Shown here piece after piece: positions 32,597 through 42,525 of a DNA stretch of 64,000 bases. This stretch comes from Gemmatimonas sp. (lineage in GTDB: Bacteria > Gemmatimonadota > Gemmatimonadetes > Gemmatimonadales > Gemmatimonadaceae). The stretch covers positions 1 through 64,000 of the forward strand of contig JAJKIR010000133.1 in NCBI GenBank assembly GCA_021154325.1, given 5' to 3'. The first letter of the stretch is position 1; each line of letters starts with the position of its first letter. A model generated the notes under the pieces. The model saw only the letters and a list, made by a program, of their open reading frames with translations, ran no database searches and was not told the origin of the DNA. The translations under genes were made by a program, and so were the position numbers.

Positions 32597-35020
32597 TCGA
32601 CTCAACGCGAACTGCACCGCCAGCGACGTCGTATTCCAGAGCTGCACGTCCGAGCTCGTCCCGTAGCGCACCGGCTGCAGCCGGTTGCCGTCGATGCGGT
32701 AGCTCCAGAGCTCGAAGTGGCGGAGGCCCGACGCGTCGACCGCGCCCTGGATGCGGCGGAGCGCGCTCGTTAGGCTCGTGACATAGCCGGCGAGCGACGG
32801 GTCGCGCGGGCGGCCGCGCGCGTCCACGGCGGCGGCCAGCTGGTGGGCGAGGCCGAGCGTGATCAGGTTCACCTCCCTGCCCCACACGACGCGCGGCGAA
32901 TGGTACCGGTCGCGCTCGAACGCGCTCCACACCTCGGGCGCCGCGTAGGCGTCGTTGGCCACCAGCGGCCCGAGGCCATCGACGAACAGCCCCACCGGAT
33001 ACTGCTTGACGAACGGTTCGAGATTGCGGAAGGGCTCGACGCTCATCGGCGTCAACGTCTTGCCCGTGAGATCGACGAGGAAGAGTGCCGTCGCCGGATC
33101 GGTGTTCATCACTGGAATCGGATTGCCCGCCGCATCGAGCGAGAGCGCGAGGAAGGAGAGCGAGTCGCGCTGCGCTCCGTTCGCGGCGATGACTCCTTGC
33201 CAGTACCGTCGCTCGTTCTCCGGAAGTGACGCGAGCTTCGCACCGATACGTGCCTCGATCTCGGCCGGCGACAGCCTCACGATGAAATGGCGCACCGCGC
33301 CGCCCCACGCGCGCTCTGCCGCCTGCAGCGAGCCGCGATCGGAGAGATATTGCGCGAACGTGGGACCGAGCGTCGTGCCCGACATTCCAAGACCGATCGC
33401 GTGGATCGCGTCGATGATCTCGCCGATCGCGTCGAGCGCCATCGGAACCCAGATGGCGTTGATGTCCATCGCGAAGCGGCCATTCGCGTAGCCGACGCCG
33501 CTGTCCCGCCAGCTCTCCGACTCCCAGTGCGTCGCGTCGCGTGGAGCGAAGCCGACGAGGTTCGTCGCGTCCTGCCGTGCGGCGTACGGCGCCGCGCGCG
33601 CCGCGACGACCTCGAGCTCCTTTACGAGAAGCGCCAATCGTGACTGGCCATTCTCACGGCCATTCAGGAAGTCGCGCTTCGCCTCGGCCGTGAGACGGCG
33701 ATCTGCCAGGTAGCGCGCGACGAGCACCGGGAGCTGGAACTCGTCGTCGATCATGTGGTAGTTCTCGCGAACACGCTCGATGTTGCCGAGGACGATCCGC
33801 GCCCGTGCCATCAACACGGCCGTATCCCTCGGCGCGTTCCGCGCCAACGCACGGGCCGAGTCGATCAGTCGCACGTACTCAGCCGCGCCCTCGCGAATGG
33901 CCTGGCCGCCGAGCGCCTCTTCGTGGCTCACCTCGCCGTTAGGCGCGAGCTTTCGCAGCACGCTGCCGATGACGTGCTCCATCATCGCCGGCGTCCACAC
34001 CGACTGCATCATCAGCGCGCTCATCATCTGATCGCGGCCGAAATACGTCGCGAAGTTCGGCAGACCCGCCATCAGCTTCTCGCGCGAGCTCAGAAGCTCG
34101 ACGGCACGCAACTGCCGCTCGACGCGGGGATCACGTCGTGACGCCGAGTCCGCGAAGGCGAGGAACGCTCGATCGAAGATCTCGGATCGCGTGAGCGGGG
34201 TGAGCGGCGTTGCGTCGGTCGACACATTCACGGCCAGCACGATCGGCGCGGCGGCTCTCGCGTCGATCTCGATCGCGCGTCCGACCTGGCGAGTCCGCGC
34301 GCGCGTGGTGTCGACGGCGATCTCGATGGCGAGGGTGTTCCGCGCGTCGAGGCTGCGCTGGACCACGCGGACGATGTCGCGGCTGCCCGCGTGCACGATG
34401 CTGACGGACGGCTCGAGCCGCCCGCGCAGCTCGCCGATGGTGCGCGCCCGGAGCAGGGCCAGCTCGGCCCGCCGCTCCGATTCCGGCAGCGCCGCCATGC
34501 GATGCACGAGCGAGTCGAGCTCGGCGACATGGAAGGCAGGCGCGCTGTACGGATCGAGGTGCTTGCGCCAGTACTGGAAATCGCGCTCGACGCGCATCGT
34601 ACCGAGGAGGAACCAGCCGAGGACGAGCCGCGGCGTCTGGCTCGTGAGGCGGTAGCTCACGACGCGCATGCGTCCGGAATCGGCGATGAAGGCAATGTCG
34701 CTCGCGAAGGCGAGCGTCGCCGGCGCGCCCGCCGAGTCGCGCGCGCTGAAGCCGATGCTCTCGTTCGCCGCGTCTGCCCACAGATTGACGACGCGTCCCT
34801 CGTTGCGCCGAAGATAGATCTGCAGCGTATTCCCTTTCGAGTCGCGATAGAAGCGCGTGCGATAGCCCTCGTACGCGGTGGTGTCGTCGAGGCGCGGATC
34901 GGGGAGCGAAAGCACCGGCAGGATGTCGCGCGTCGTCGGAACCCGCTGCGCGCGCGCGGACGGTACGCCACAAAGCGCAACCAACAAAGCGCTGGCGCGG
35001 ACAAATGTGAAATTAGTCAT
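32576..35020 (-). CDS. Secreted six-hairpin-glycosidase-like protein
   Basis: An 814-residue protein with a signal peptide (MTNFTFVRASALLVALCGV, cleavage after ARAQ). The first ~280 residues look beta-rich. The central part resembles an alpha/alpha-barrel glycosidase: LPNFATYFGRDQMMSALMM, NGEVSHEEALGGQ, MIDDEFQLPVLVARYL and RFAMDINAIWVPMALDAIG, where paired acidic residues could be catalytic. Similarity is at the level of fold and motif spacing only, so the substrate is unknown. It overlaps the upstream ASPIC gene by 4 bp (ATGA) and is the last gene of the SusCD locus, suggesting degradation of the glycan imported there. Confidence 0.65.
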   Translation of the reverse strand: MTNFTFVRASALLVALCGVPSARAQRVPTTRDILPVLSLPDPRLDDTTAYEGYRTRFYRDSKGNTLQIYLRRNEGRVVNLWADAANESIGFSARDSAGAPATLAFASDIAFIADSGRMRVVSYRLTSQTPRLVLGWFLLGTMRVERDFQYWRKHLDPYSAPAFHVAELDSLVHRMAALPESERRAELALLRARTIGELRGRLEPSVSIVHAGSRDIVRVVQRSLDARNTLAIEIAVDTTRARTRQVGRAIEIDARAAAPIVLAVNVSTDATPLTPLTRSEIFDRAFLAFADSASRRDPRVERQLRAVELLSSREKLMAGLPNFATYFGRDQMMSALMMQSVWTPAMMEHVIGSVLRKLAPNGEVSHEEALGGQAIREGAAEYVRLIDSARALARNAPRDTAVLMARARIVLGNIERVRENYHMIDDEFQLPVLVARYLADRRLTAEAKRDFLNGRENGQSRLALLVKELEVVAARAAPYAARQDATNLVGFAPRDATHWESESWRDSGVGYANGRFAMDINAIWVPMALDAIGEIIDAIHAIGLGMSGTTLGPTFAQYLSDRGSLQAAERAWGGAVRHFIVRLSPAEIEARIGAKLASLPENERRYWQGVIAANGAQRDSLSFLALSLDAAGNPIPVMNTDPATALFLVDLTGKTLTPMSVEPFRNLEPFVKQYPVGLFVDGLGPLVANDAYAAPEVWSAFERDRYHSPRVVWGREVNLITLGLAHQLAAAVDARGRPRDPSLAGYVTSLTSALRRIQGAVDASGLRHFELWSYRIDGNRLQPVRYGTSSDVQLWNTTSLAVQFALSRLPKGVR

Positions 35021-38000
35021 CGCTGAACTTGCAGGATCTCGAGGGTGTCGTCGTTGCGCGCTACGGCGATCAGTATCTTGCCGCCAGCCGCGCGGAGTCG
35101 CGCCATGTGCCGCACCTGCCCTTCGATCACGAGCCGCGTCGCTTCCATGTCCGCCGCCACGAAATGGCCATCGCCCGACCCCCGGAGCAACAAGCCGTGG
35201 CTCGCGTCATAGCGGCCGAGCATCGGCGTGACACCGAAGAAATTGCCGGCCACGAGGAGATCAGTGTGGCCATCCCTGTCAAAATCGTCCGCTACCGAGG
35301 CGGCGATCGGCGCGAACTGAGCCTCGATGGGGAAAGGTCGGACCGTGAAGGTGCCATGGCCGTCGTTCATCGCGACGGCGCTCGCGAACTGATGCGCTTC
35401 GAGCACTTTCGCCTTTGCTAATTCATCCGCGGGCAGAATGTCATCGACCCGGCTCGCGCCGAATGAGGCATACGTCGGATACCTGCTTCGCAATTGCGGC
35501 ATCAGCCGTACGAGCTCGTCTCGGCCGGCAATAGGATAGCTCACGCCGTGCTGGTAGGAGGTGAGGATCTGCTTCAGCGTTCCGGTCTCGAAGAAATCAC
35601 CGATGTAGAGGCGGGCCGGCTCCTTTGCCGATGCGTGAATGTACGAGTTGAGACCGAGATTGCCGAGGATGAGGTCCTGCCGGCCGTCGCCATTCGCGTC
35701 GACCGCGGAGACCGTGTTCCACCAACCTTCGGTCCCCGACAACCCAACGGTGCTGGTACGGTCCACGAAGTGCCCGTTCTCCTGATGAAAGACGCGCACC
35801 GGCATCCACTCGCCGACGACCACGAGGTCGAGCTTCCCATCACCGTCGTAGTCGAGCCACGCCGCGGAGGAGACCATCCCTGCCTCGACGAGCGCGGGCG
35901 CCAGCTCTTCCGTCACGTCGGTGAAATGTCCCCTGCCGTCGTTCCGGAGGAGATAGCTGCGCGGCGTTAGGCCGTAACGGCGCGCGACGGCGCGACGTCC
36001 CACGAACAGATCGACATGACCGTCGCCGTCGAAATCACCGGGAATGACGACGGAGCCACTCTCCGCCAACCGCGGCAGCGCCTCACGATCGCGACGAAAG
36101 TTACCGCGGCCATCGTTCAGGTAGAGCCGGTCCTGGAGCGCGTCGTCCTCTCCCCAGAACTCGTTTCCGCCGCTCACAACGTAGAGATCGAGACTGCCGT
36201 CGCCATTGGCATCGAAGAACGTGGCATCGACGTCCTCCGCCAAGCTGTCGGCGCGGAGCGCAGGTTGCTCACTGGCCCGAAAGGTTCCGTCGCGTTGCTG
36301 CAAGTAGAGACGCCCCGGCTGCCATTTCGCGCCGCCGATGTACAGATCGTCGAGGCCGTCGCCATTCACATCGCCCACCGCCACCGCGGGCCCTTCGGTG
36401 GAAAGGAGATGCGGCATGAGCGGCTCGCGGTTGTAATCGTAGAAGCCGTTCTCCTCGTGCTTGAAATCGATCCCCACTCGCTTGGTGACGTCCGTGAACG
36501 TCGTCTGCGCGGCGGCGTGGGCAAACTCGTACCGGCCGCGCGCGTCGGCCTGCGAGAGCGTCATGATGCGGTCGACGGCAATGTTGGTGAGCGTTTGATA
36601 ACGTCGGTCCGGCCAGACGATCGTCAACGAATCGACGCGCGCCGATGCGCCGACGCCGAAGTGGAGTCGCGGATCGACGGAGGACTCGAAGCCGCGCGTC
36701 GGCATCTCCTCGAGCATCTGCCTCTTGCCGCCGTGAACGATCATCACGCGCGCGCCGATGCCGCCGGTGTTCTTCCCCTCGCCGCGAAGCGTGAGCGTGA
36801 GATAATGCGCGCCGTTCGCCGCGCGCGCATGGTTCCGATAGATCGACGCCGGCGCGCCGACGTTGTTGACGACGAGGTCGAGCGCGCCGCTGTTATTCAG
36901 GTCCACGTAGGCAGCGCCATTGGAGAATCCGGGCTGCGCCAAACCCCACCGTGCCGCGACGCTCGTGAAGGTGAGATCGCCGTTGCTGCGGAAGGCGTAG
37001 TTAGGCAGCGGCACCGATGGCATCCGGTCGAGGAGGGCGAGATTTTCCTTGGTTATTCCCCGCGCGAGAGACGCCTGGATGCTCTCGTTCCCGATGTAAT
37101 CGATGTAGTCGAGATCGTTCGGCCGCCGATAGATGCCGTTCGTGATGAACAGATCCTTGTTGCCGTCGTTGTCGAGATCGGCGATGAGCGGCGACCAGCT
37201 CCAATCGCTCGCGGCGACACCGGCGAGGTAGCCGATGTCGCTGAACTTTCCCGCGCCGCGATTGAGCTGGAGCGTGTTGCGCGCATACTGCGGATGGTAG
37301 CCGGCCCGGATGCGGCGAGCGAACAGATCGAAGCTCTCGGTGATCGCGGTCGTCTTGAGAATATCCTCGCGCTCGGGGAGCATGTCGGCGACGAAGAGAT
37401 CGGGACGGCCATCGTTGTTCACGTCGGCGGCGTCGACCCCCATCGAGAAGCGGCTCGTGTGCCCCGTCGCCTTGGCTACCGACTCCGTGAACGTGCCATC
37501 ACAGTTGTTGATGTAGAGGTAGTCGTTCTCCTGAAAGTCGTTCCCCACATACAGGTCGGGGCATCCGTCGCCATTCAGGTCGCTGGCGACCACGCCGAGT
37601 CCGAACGCTCCGGCCCGATCAGCCACTCCAGCCCGTTCGCTCACGTCCACGAAATGTCCGCCGTCGTTCCGGAAGAGTCGGTCGCTGGCGCGCGGATTCC
37701 CGCCACTGTCGGAGGTCGCCCCGCGCTCGCTGTGCGTCGAATGGTTGAGGAGGAACATGTCCAGATCACCGTCGCCGTCGTAATCGAAGAAGAGCGCCTG
37801 CGTCGCGTAGCCGACGTGATCGAGCCCGTATTCCTTTGTGCGATCCGTGAACGTGCCGTGACCGTCGTTGATGTACAGCACGTTCCGTCCATGCATCGTC
37901 AGGTAGTCGACGGCCGAAACGTAGATGTCGACGTATCCGTCGCCGTTCACGTCCGCCATCGTCACGCCAGTTTTCCAACCGATCGAGTCGGCGACGCCGG

Positions 38001-38373
38001 CGCGCGCCGTCACGTCCTCGAAGCGATAGTTGCCCTTGTTGAGGTAGAGGCGGTTCGCGCCGAGGTTGGAGGTGAAGTAGAGATCCGGGAGGCCATCGTT
38101 GTCGACGTCACCGACGGCGACACCGGCACCGTTGTAGTAGTAGAGGTAATTCAGAATGTTGAATGACGAGTCTTCGGCGAGGCGGTTCGCGAAAGTCACG
38201 CCCGTGACGCTCTGTGGAAGCAGCTCGAAAAGGGGCGCTTGATTGGTCGGCGCCGCCGACCGGCAGGCCAGGAGTCCCGCGACCGCAATGGCGAACGTCT
38301 GCCAGTGGCGCCGGATTCTGGAGATTATCAGCAATCGGCTTCGGGGCAGATCTTGCGCGCTCAGCTGCGGCAT
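35017..38373 (-). CDS. CRTAC1-type lipoprotein with VCBS/FG-GAP repeats and ASPIC/UnbV domain (copy 2)
   Basis: A 1118-residue protein with a lipoprotein signal (lipobox LLAC, Cys37). At least twelve FG-GAP/VCBS blades of the type VAVGDVDNDGLPDLYFTS, ADVNGDGYVDIYVSA and DLNGDGCPDLYVGND occur; their D-x-N/D-x-D-G loops should bind Ca2+ and build beta-propellers. The ASPIC/UnbV module is at about 560-640 (NTGGIGARVMIVHGGKRQML to VDSLTIVWPDRRY). The protein is surface-exposed or periplasmic. It is paralogous to the gene at 38877 with the same domain order. A TonB-plug lipoprotein gene lies between them on the other strand. It overlaps the downstream gene by 4 bp. Confidence 0.92.
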   Translation of the reverse strand: MPQLSAQDLPRSRLLIISRIRRHWQTFAIAVAGLLACRSAAPTNQAPLFELLPQSVTGVTFANRLAEDSSFNILNYLYYYNGAGVAVGDVDNDGLPDLYFTSNLGANRLYLNKGNYRFEDVTARAGVADSIGWKTGVTMADVNGDGYVDIYVSAVDYLTMHGRNVLYINDGHGTFTDRTKEYGLDHVGYATQALFFDYDGDGDLDMFLLNHSTHSERGATSDSGGNPRASDRLFRNDGGHFVDVSERAGVADRAGAFGLGVVASDLNGDGCPDLYVGNDFQENDYLYINNCDGTFTESVAKATGHTSRFSMGVDAADVNNDGRPDLFVADMLPEREDILKTTAITESFDLFARRIRAGYHPQYARNTLQLNRGAGKFSDIGYLAGVAASDWSWSPLIADLDNDGNKDLFITNGIYRRPNDLDYIDYIGNESIQASLARGITKENLALLDRMPSVPLPNYAFRSNGDLTFTSVAARWGLAQPGFSNGAAYVDLNNSGALDLVVNNVGAPASIYRNHARAANGAHYLTLTLRGEGKNTGGIGARVMIVHGGKRQMLEEMPTRGFESSVDPRLHFGVGASARVDSLTIVWPDRRYQTLTNIAVDRIMTLSQADARGRYEFAHAAAQTTFTDVTKRVGIDFKHEENGFYDYNREPLMPHLLSTEGPAVAVGDVNGDGLDDLYIGGAKWQPGRLYLQQRDGTFRASEQPALRADSLAEDVDATFFDANGDGSLDLYVVSGGNEFWGEDDALQDRLYLNDGRGNFRRDREALPRLAESGSVVIPGDFDGDGHVDLFVGRRAVARRYGLTPRSYLLRNDGRGHFTDVTEELAPALVEAGMVSSAAWLDYDGDGKLDLVVVGEWMPVRVFHQENGHFVDRTSTVGLSGTEGWWNTVSAVDANGDGRQDLILGNLGLNSYIHASAKEPARLYIGDFFETGTLKQILTSYQHGVSYPIAGRDELVRLMPQLRSRYPTYASFGASRVDDILPADELAKAKVLEAHQFASAVAMNDGHGTFTVRPFPIEAQFAPIAASVADDFDRDGHTDLLVAGNFFGVTPMLGRYDASHGLLLRGSGDGHFVAADMEATRLVIEGQVRHMARLRAAGGKILIAVARNDDTLEILQVQR

Positions 38374-38421
38374 CTTCAGTTATAGGAGCCCACGGTCCGG
38401 CGGCATACCAGGAGGATTTCC

Positions 38422-38883
38422 ATGCCCTCGCTCGTCCAGCGTCGTCTTCTTGTTCTCGAGCTTTCGATAGCGTTGGTAGCCGGGTGCGCGCATGGCGGAG
38501 GCGCTCCAGGCGCGACCGCAACACCGCCTGCGCCAGCAGGCAACACCATCACGGCCGACAACATTCGCCCGGCGCCGGGCGATCCGATCGAGAAGGTACT
38601 CGAAGGACGTGTCTCGGGAGTCGTCGTTACACGAGGGGCGGACGGTGGCGTCGCCGTTCAGATTCGCGGTCAGGGCTCGTTTTACGGTGGTAACGCGCCC
38701 TTGTACGTCCTCGACGGCATGGCGATCACGCCCGGCCCTGGCGGCAGCCTGAGCGGGGTCAACCCGTACGACATCGAATCGATCAAGGTCCTGAAGAATC
38801 CCGCGGACATCGCGATGTACGGCAGCCGCGGCGCGAACGGCGTCATCATCATCAAGACGAAAAAGGCCGGAAAGCCTCAATAG
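38422..38883 (+). CDS. Free-standing TonB-receptor plug lipoprotein
   Basis: A 153-residue protein with a lipobox (LVAGC, Cys22) and a mature part equivalent to a SusC plug domain: RVSGVVVTRGADGGVAVQIR, YVLDGMAITPG, NPYDIESIKVLKNPADIAMY and GSRGANGVIIIKTKK. No beta-barrel follows; the frame ends at a normal stop. AGGAGG precedes the ATG. It is divergent from the copy-2 ASPIC gene (48 bp) and its last 7 bp overlap the copy-1 ASPIC gene. Isolated plug lipoproteins occur in Gemmatimonadota and Bacteroidota, but their role is not established; interaction with TonB or with the SusC barrel is possible. Confidence 0.88.
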   Translation: MPSLVQRRLLVLELSIALVAGCAHGGGAPGATATPPAPAGNTITADNIRPAPGDPIEKVLEGRVSGVVVTRGADGGVAVQIRGQGSFYGGNAPLYVLDGMAITPGPGGSLSGVNPYDIESIKVLKNPADIAMYGSRGANGVIIIKTKKAGKPQ

Positions 38884-41800
38884 CGGCCCGCGACAGTCGG
38901 CGTCGGCGCCTTGGCGCGATTGCCGCGGAAGATCAGCGGTCGATCGTTGTTTCGGGCGACCACGAACATGTCGCCGTGAGCCGTGCGAACACGCGCGATG
39001 TCGCGCGATTGGCCAGGGACAACGAAGCCACTCGCGTCCCCGCGCACAGGCCTGAAGCGCCCCTTTCCGTCGCCGCGCAACACTAGCCCATGACTCGCGG
39101 CCATGCGTCCAATCTCGGGTTTGAATCCATCGAAATTGCCCGCGAACAAGAGATCGACATGGCCGTCCTGGTCCACATCGGTCGCGAGAATACCATAGAC
39201 CGGCGCCAACTGCGCCTCGTCGGGCAGCGGCACGAGTGTGAAGCTGCCATCACCATTGTTCAACGCGAGTGATGTCGCGAAGGTGCTCACCTTCTTCATG
39301 ACCGCGCCCGAGAGCTCCTGCGGCGAGAAGATGTCAGTCACAGTCTTCTTCGCGTAATCCTTGTATGTGGGGAACCGGTCCTTGAGATAGGGAATCGCGT
39401 TGATCAGATCGTCGCGCAGCGGCAGCGGATAGCTGACGCCGTCATTGTACATGGAGATGATCTGCTGCATCGTCTCGTTGCCGGCGAAGTCCTTCACGTA
39501 CATCGTGAGTGGCTCCGCCGGCGATGCGTGGATTCGCCCATTCAATCCAAGATTGCCGATCACGAAGTCGACACGTCCATCACCGTTGAAATCCCCGGCG
39601 ACGATGCGATTCCACCAGCCCTCGCTGTGCTCGAGTCCAGACACCTGGATGAGCCGGAGTTTTCCCTTTCCATCGTTATGAAAGACGACGATCGGCATCC
39701 ATTCGCCGACGACAATGAGGTCCAGCCGGCCGTCGCCATCGATGTCTCTCCAGACGGCGTCCGTCACCATGCCGATGTGCACGAGCTCGGGCGCGAGTGT
39801 CGACGTGACGTCGGTGAAGTGGCCCTTGCCATCGTTATGCAGCAGCATGCTCGGTGGGTCCGCTCCGTAGCTCCAGGGTACGACGCGTCCACCGACGAAT
39901 AGATCGATGGCACCGTCGCCGTCGTAATCGGCCGCGACCACCCGCGAGCCGCTCACCATTTCTCTGGACAGAGCGTCGGCTGCCTTGTGGAATTTCCCGT
40001 GGCCGTCGTTCAGGTAGAGGCGATCCTGCAACGCCGTCGCGGCCTCGTTATACTCGTTGCCCCCGCTCACGACGTACAGGTCCGGCCGCCCGTCCCCATT
40101 CGCGTCGAAGAAAACTGCGCCGAGATCCTCCGAAATGGCATCCGCGGCGAATAACGAATCATTTACATTCGTGAAACTCCCATCCCCCTGCTGGAGCAGG
40201 AGTTTCCCTGACTGTTCCTTTGCACCGCCGATGTAGATGTCGTCCAGGCCGTCTCCATTCACGTCGCCGACGGCCAGAAAGGGGCCCTCGGTGGAGACGA
40301 GTTTGGGCATCAGCGGCTCGCGATCGAAGTCAGCGAAATCATTCTCGTGGTGAATGAAATCGAGCCTGGTCGTCGCGGTGACGTCGGTGAACAGTGTGGC
40401 GACGAGCGGCCGCTGATTCGTCGCGAATGGCCGATCGACGGCATCGCTTTGGCGCGCGGTTACGAGCTGATTCGCCGCGATCTGACGAAGCGTCGTACCC
40501 TTCCCATTTGGCCACTGGACTACCAGAGAGTCGACAATCTCGTGCTTGCCGAGCCCGAAATCCAGCACGAAGTCGACGCTGGACTGGAAGCCGCGCTGCG
40601 GAAATTCCTCCTGCATCAGCGTATCGCTGCCGGCGTACGCCGTGACACGCGCACCGATGCCGAATCGATTGCCGCTCGAGCCGGCGAGCTTCACGCGCAG
40701 AAAGCGATTCTCGGGATGGAGCCGGCGCGCGTTGTTGCGATAGACAAACGCTTCTTCGTCCACGTTGTTCACCACGAGATCGAGCGCACCGTCGCCATCG
40801 AGATCCGCGTACGCCGCTCCGCTCGAGAAGCTCGGCGTCGCGAGGCCCCAGGACGCTGCTTCGTTGGTGAAGCGAAGTCCACCGAGGCTATGAAAAGCGT
40901 AGTTAGGCAGCGGCGTCGACGTCATCGCTTTCGTGAGCCTAAGGAAATCAGCCCGCTGCCGCCCGTTGTCCGTCATCGACCGGATGGTTGCGCCGTTGGC
41001 GATGAAGGCGACGTAGTCCTGTGATGTCACGTCTCTCGCGATGCCGTTCGTCACGAAGATGTCCTTGTGACCATCCAGGTCCAGATCTGCGATCAACGCG
41101 CCCCAGCTCCAGTCCGTTCGCGCTACGCCCGCAATCTGCCCAACTTCACTGAAGGTGGGAGCCTGCGCTGAGCCGGGCGAAGGATCGCGATCGTTTCGCT
41201 GAAGCATGTTGCGCATCAGCTGATGGTGATAGCCGCCGCGCACGCGGTTCTGGTAAACTTCCCAACTGTCGAAGGTGGATGTCGTTTTGAGCCGAGTCTC
41301 GTTCTCAGGCAGCATGTCCGTGGTGTAGACGTCGGGCCACCCGTCGTTGTCGAAATCGGCGATGTCGAGTCCCATCGAGTAATAGCTGCTGACCGGCATA
41401 GCCTTGTCGAGCAGTTCGGCGAAGGTACCGTCACGCCTGTTCACGTAGAGGTAGTCGCGCTCGGCGAAGTCGTTCGAGACGTAGATGTCTGGCCAGCCGT
41501 CGTTGTTGACGTCCGCTACGACGACGCCGAGTCCGAAGGCGATATCAGGACTGTAAATCCCGGCCGGCGCTGTGACGTCCCTGAAATGGCCGCCATCATT
41601 CCGGTAGAGCTTCGCGCCGCCGTATTGACTACGCTCGCTACGGTTCCCCATACCGACAGTGCGCACCGACCGCGGCGAGTTCTCGAGCACGAAGAGATCG
41701 AGGTCCCCATCGTGGTCGTAATCCAGAAACACCGCCTGCGTGGAGTATCCTTGATCAGCGACGCCGTACGCCTTGGCCATTTCCTTGAACGCCGGCAGGC

Positions 41801-42329
41801 TGTCGCCGTTCACACCCTGGTTGATCCAGAGCTGGTTGGCCCGCTGCTCGGGGGTACCTGGCCCCGCGCGGCAGAGATAGATGTCGAGCAGACCGTCGCC
41901 GTTCACGTCGCCGATCGCCACGCCGGTAGTCCACGACCCGCGGTCGTTCGTTAGGCCCGCGACCTTCGTAATGTCTCGAAAGTGGAAGTGTCCCTGATTG
42001 AGATACAGTTTCGGGCCGCCCTGATTCGACGTCAGCACGATGTCCGGCAGGCCGTCGCCCGTTAGGTCACCGACGCCAACGCCGCCACCGTTATAAAAAT
42101 TCCGATAGGTGTAGACGTTCAGCTCACTCGTCTCCTCGAGCCGGTTCTCGAAGTGAATCCCGGTCACCGTCGCCGGCAGCCGGCTGAAGAGCTGATTCGA
42201 CGGCACCGAGCGCTCATCCGCATGCGCAAGCTCGGCGCCCTGTCGGCATCCGGCGCCTGCAACGATGAACATGACCGACCCGAGCGTCGTGATCCGGCAC
42301 CACACGTGACGGATGGCGAAATAATTCAT
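38877..42329 (-). CDS. CRTAC1-type lipoprotein with VCBS/FG-GAP repeats and ASPIC/UnbV domain (copy 1)
   Basis: An 1150-residue paralogue of the copy-2 gene, with lipobox AGAGC (Cys28). It has the same order: an N-terminal propeller with Ca2+-binding loops (VGVGDLTGDGLPDIVLTSNQ, GDVNGDGLLDIYLCRAG), the motif PLPNYAFHS, the ASPIC/UnbV module (FGIGARVTAYAGSDTLMQEE to VDSLVVQWPNGKGT) and a second propeller (LAVGDVNGDGLDDIYIGGAK). Such proteins are commonly encoded next to SusC/SusD. They may bind or tether a glycan or other polymer at the outer surface. Between SusD and this gene lies a hairpin at 42400. Confidence 0.92.
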   Translation of the reverse strand: MNYFAIRHVWCRITTLGSVMFIVAGAGCRQGAELAHADERSVPSNQLFSRLPATVTGIHFENRLEETSELNVYTYRNFYNGGGVGVGDLTGDGLPDIVLTSNQGGPKLYLNQGHFHFRDITKVAGLTNDRGSWTTGVAIGDVNGDGLLDIYLCRAGPGTPEQRANQLWINQGVNGDSLPAFKEMAKAYGVADQGYSTQAVFLDYDHDGDLDLFVLENSPRSVRTVGMGNRSERSQYGGAKLYRNDGGHFRDVTAPAGIYSPDIAFGLGVVVADVNNDGWPDIYVSNDFAERDYLYVNRRDGTFAELLDKAMPVSSYYSMGLDIADFDNDGWPDVYTTDMLPENETRLKTTSTFDSWEVYQNRVRGGYHHQLMRNMLQRNDRDPSPGSAQAPTFSEVGQIAGVARTDWSWGALIADLDLDGHKDIFVTNGIARDVTSQDYVAFIANGATIRSMTDNGRQRADFLRLTKAMTSTPLPNYAFHSLGGLRFTNEAASWGLATPSFSSGAAYADLDGDGALDLVVNNVDEEAFVYRNNARRLHPENRFLRVKLAGSSGNRFGIGARVTAYAGSDTLMQEEFPQRGFQSSVDFVLDFGLGKHEIVDSLVVQWPNGKGTTLRQIAANQLVTARQSDAVDRPFATNQRPLVATLFTDVTATTRLDFIHHENDFADFDREPLMPKLVSTEGPFLAVGDVNGDGLDDIYIGGAKEQSGKLLLQQGDGSFTNVNDSLFAADAISEDLGAVFFDANGDGRPDLYVVSGGNEYNEAATALQDRLYLNDGHGKFHKAADALSREMVSGSRVVAADYDGDGAIDLFVGGRVVPWSYGADPPSMLLHNDGKGHFTDVTSTLAPELVHIGMVTDAVWRDIDGDGRLDLIVVGEWMPIVVFHNDGKGKLRLIQVSGLEHSEGWWNRIVAGDFNGDGRVDFVIGNLGLNGRIHASPAEPLTMYVKDFAGNETMQQIISMYNDGVSYPLPLRDDLINAIPYLKDRFPTYKDYAKKTVTDIFSPQELSGAVMKKVSTFATSLALNNGDGSFTLVPLPDEAQLAPVYGILATDVDQDGHVDLLFAGNFDGFKPEIGRMAASHGLVLRGDGKGRFRPVRGDASGFVVPGQSRDIARVRTAHGDMFVVARNNDRPLIFRGNRAKAPTPTVAGRY

Positions 42330-42399
42330 AGCACGAACGAAAGAAGAAGACCTCGGGCGAGGGTTAGGCGAGTGTGGGAGAGACTGCCCGAGCGCGCAA

Positions 42400-42426
42400 C
42401 GGCCTGCTCCGAACTGGAGCAGGCCG
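42400..42426. terminator. 11-bp hairpin between SusD and the first ASPIC gene
   Basis: CGGCCTGCTCC, loop GAACT, GGAGCAGGCCG forms a perfect stem. Farther out, GGGAGA and TCTCCC could pair. There is no U-run, so attenuation or mRNA processing between susD and the ASPIC gene is as likely as termination. Nearby, GGATCTGCTTTT (from 42458) and AAGAGCAGATCC (to about 42494) also form an inverted repeat. Confidence 0.5.
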
Positions 42427-42525
42427 CAAATTGTCTCCCGAAGAGGTAGCTACGAAGGATCTGCTTTTCTCAGGGCCAGCTCAAGAGCAGATCCCTCGCT
42501 TCGCTCGGGACGACAGAGCAGAGAC

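Noticed and set aside
36016-38166. 716-codon open frame on the plus strand
   Set aside because: It is exactly antisense to the copy-2 VCBS/ASPIC gene. Its composition (valine, alanine, arginine, glutamate in short rhythm) mirrors the Asp-rich repeats of that gene and no domain is visible.
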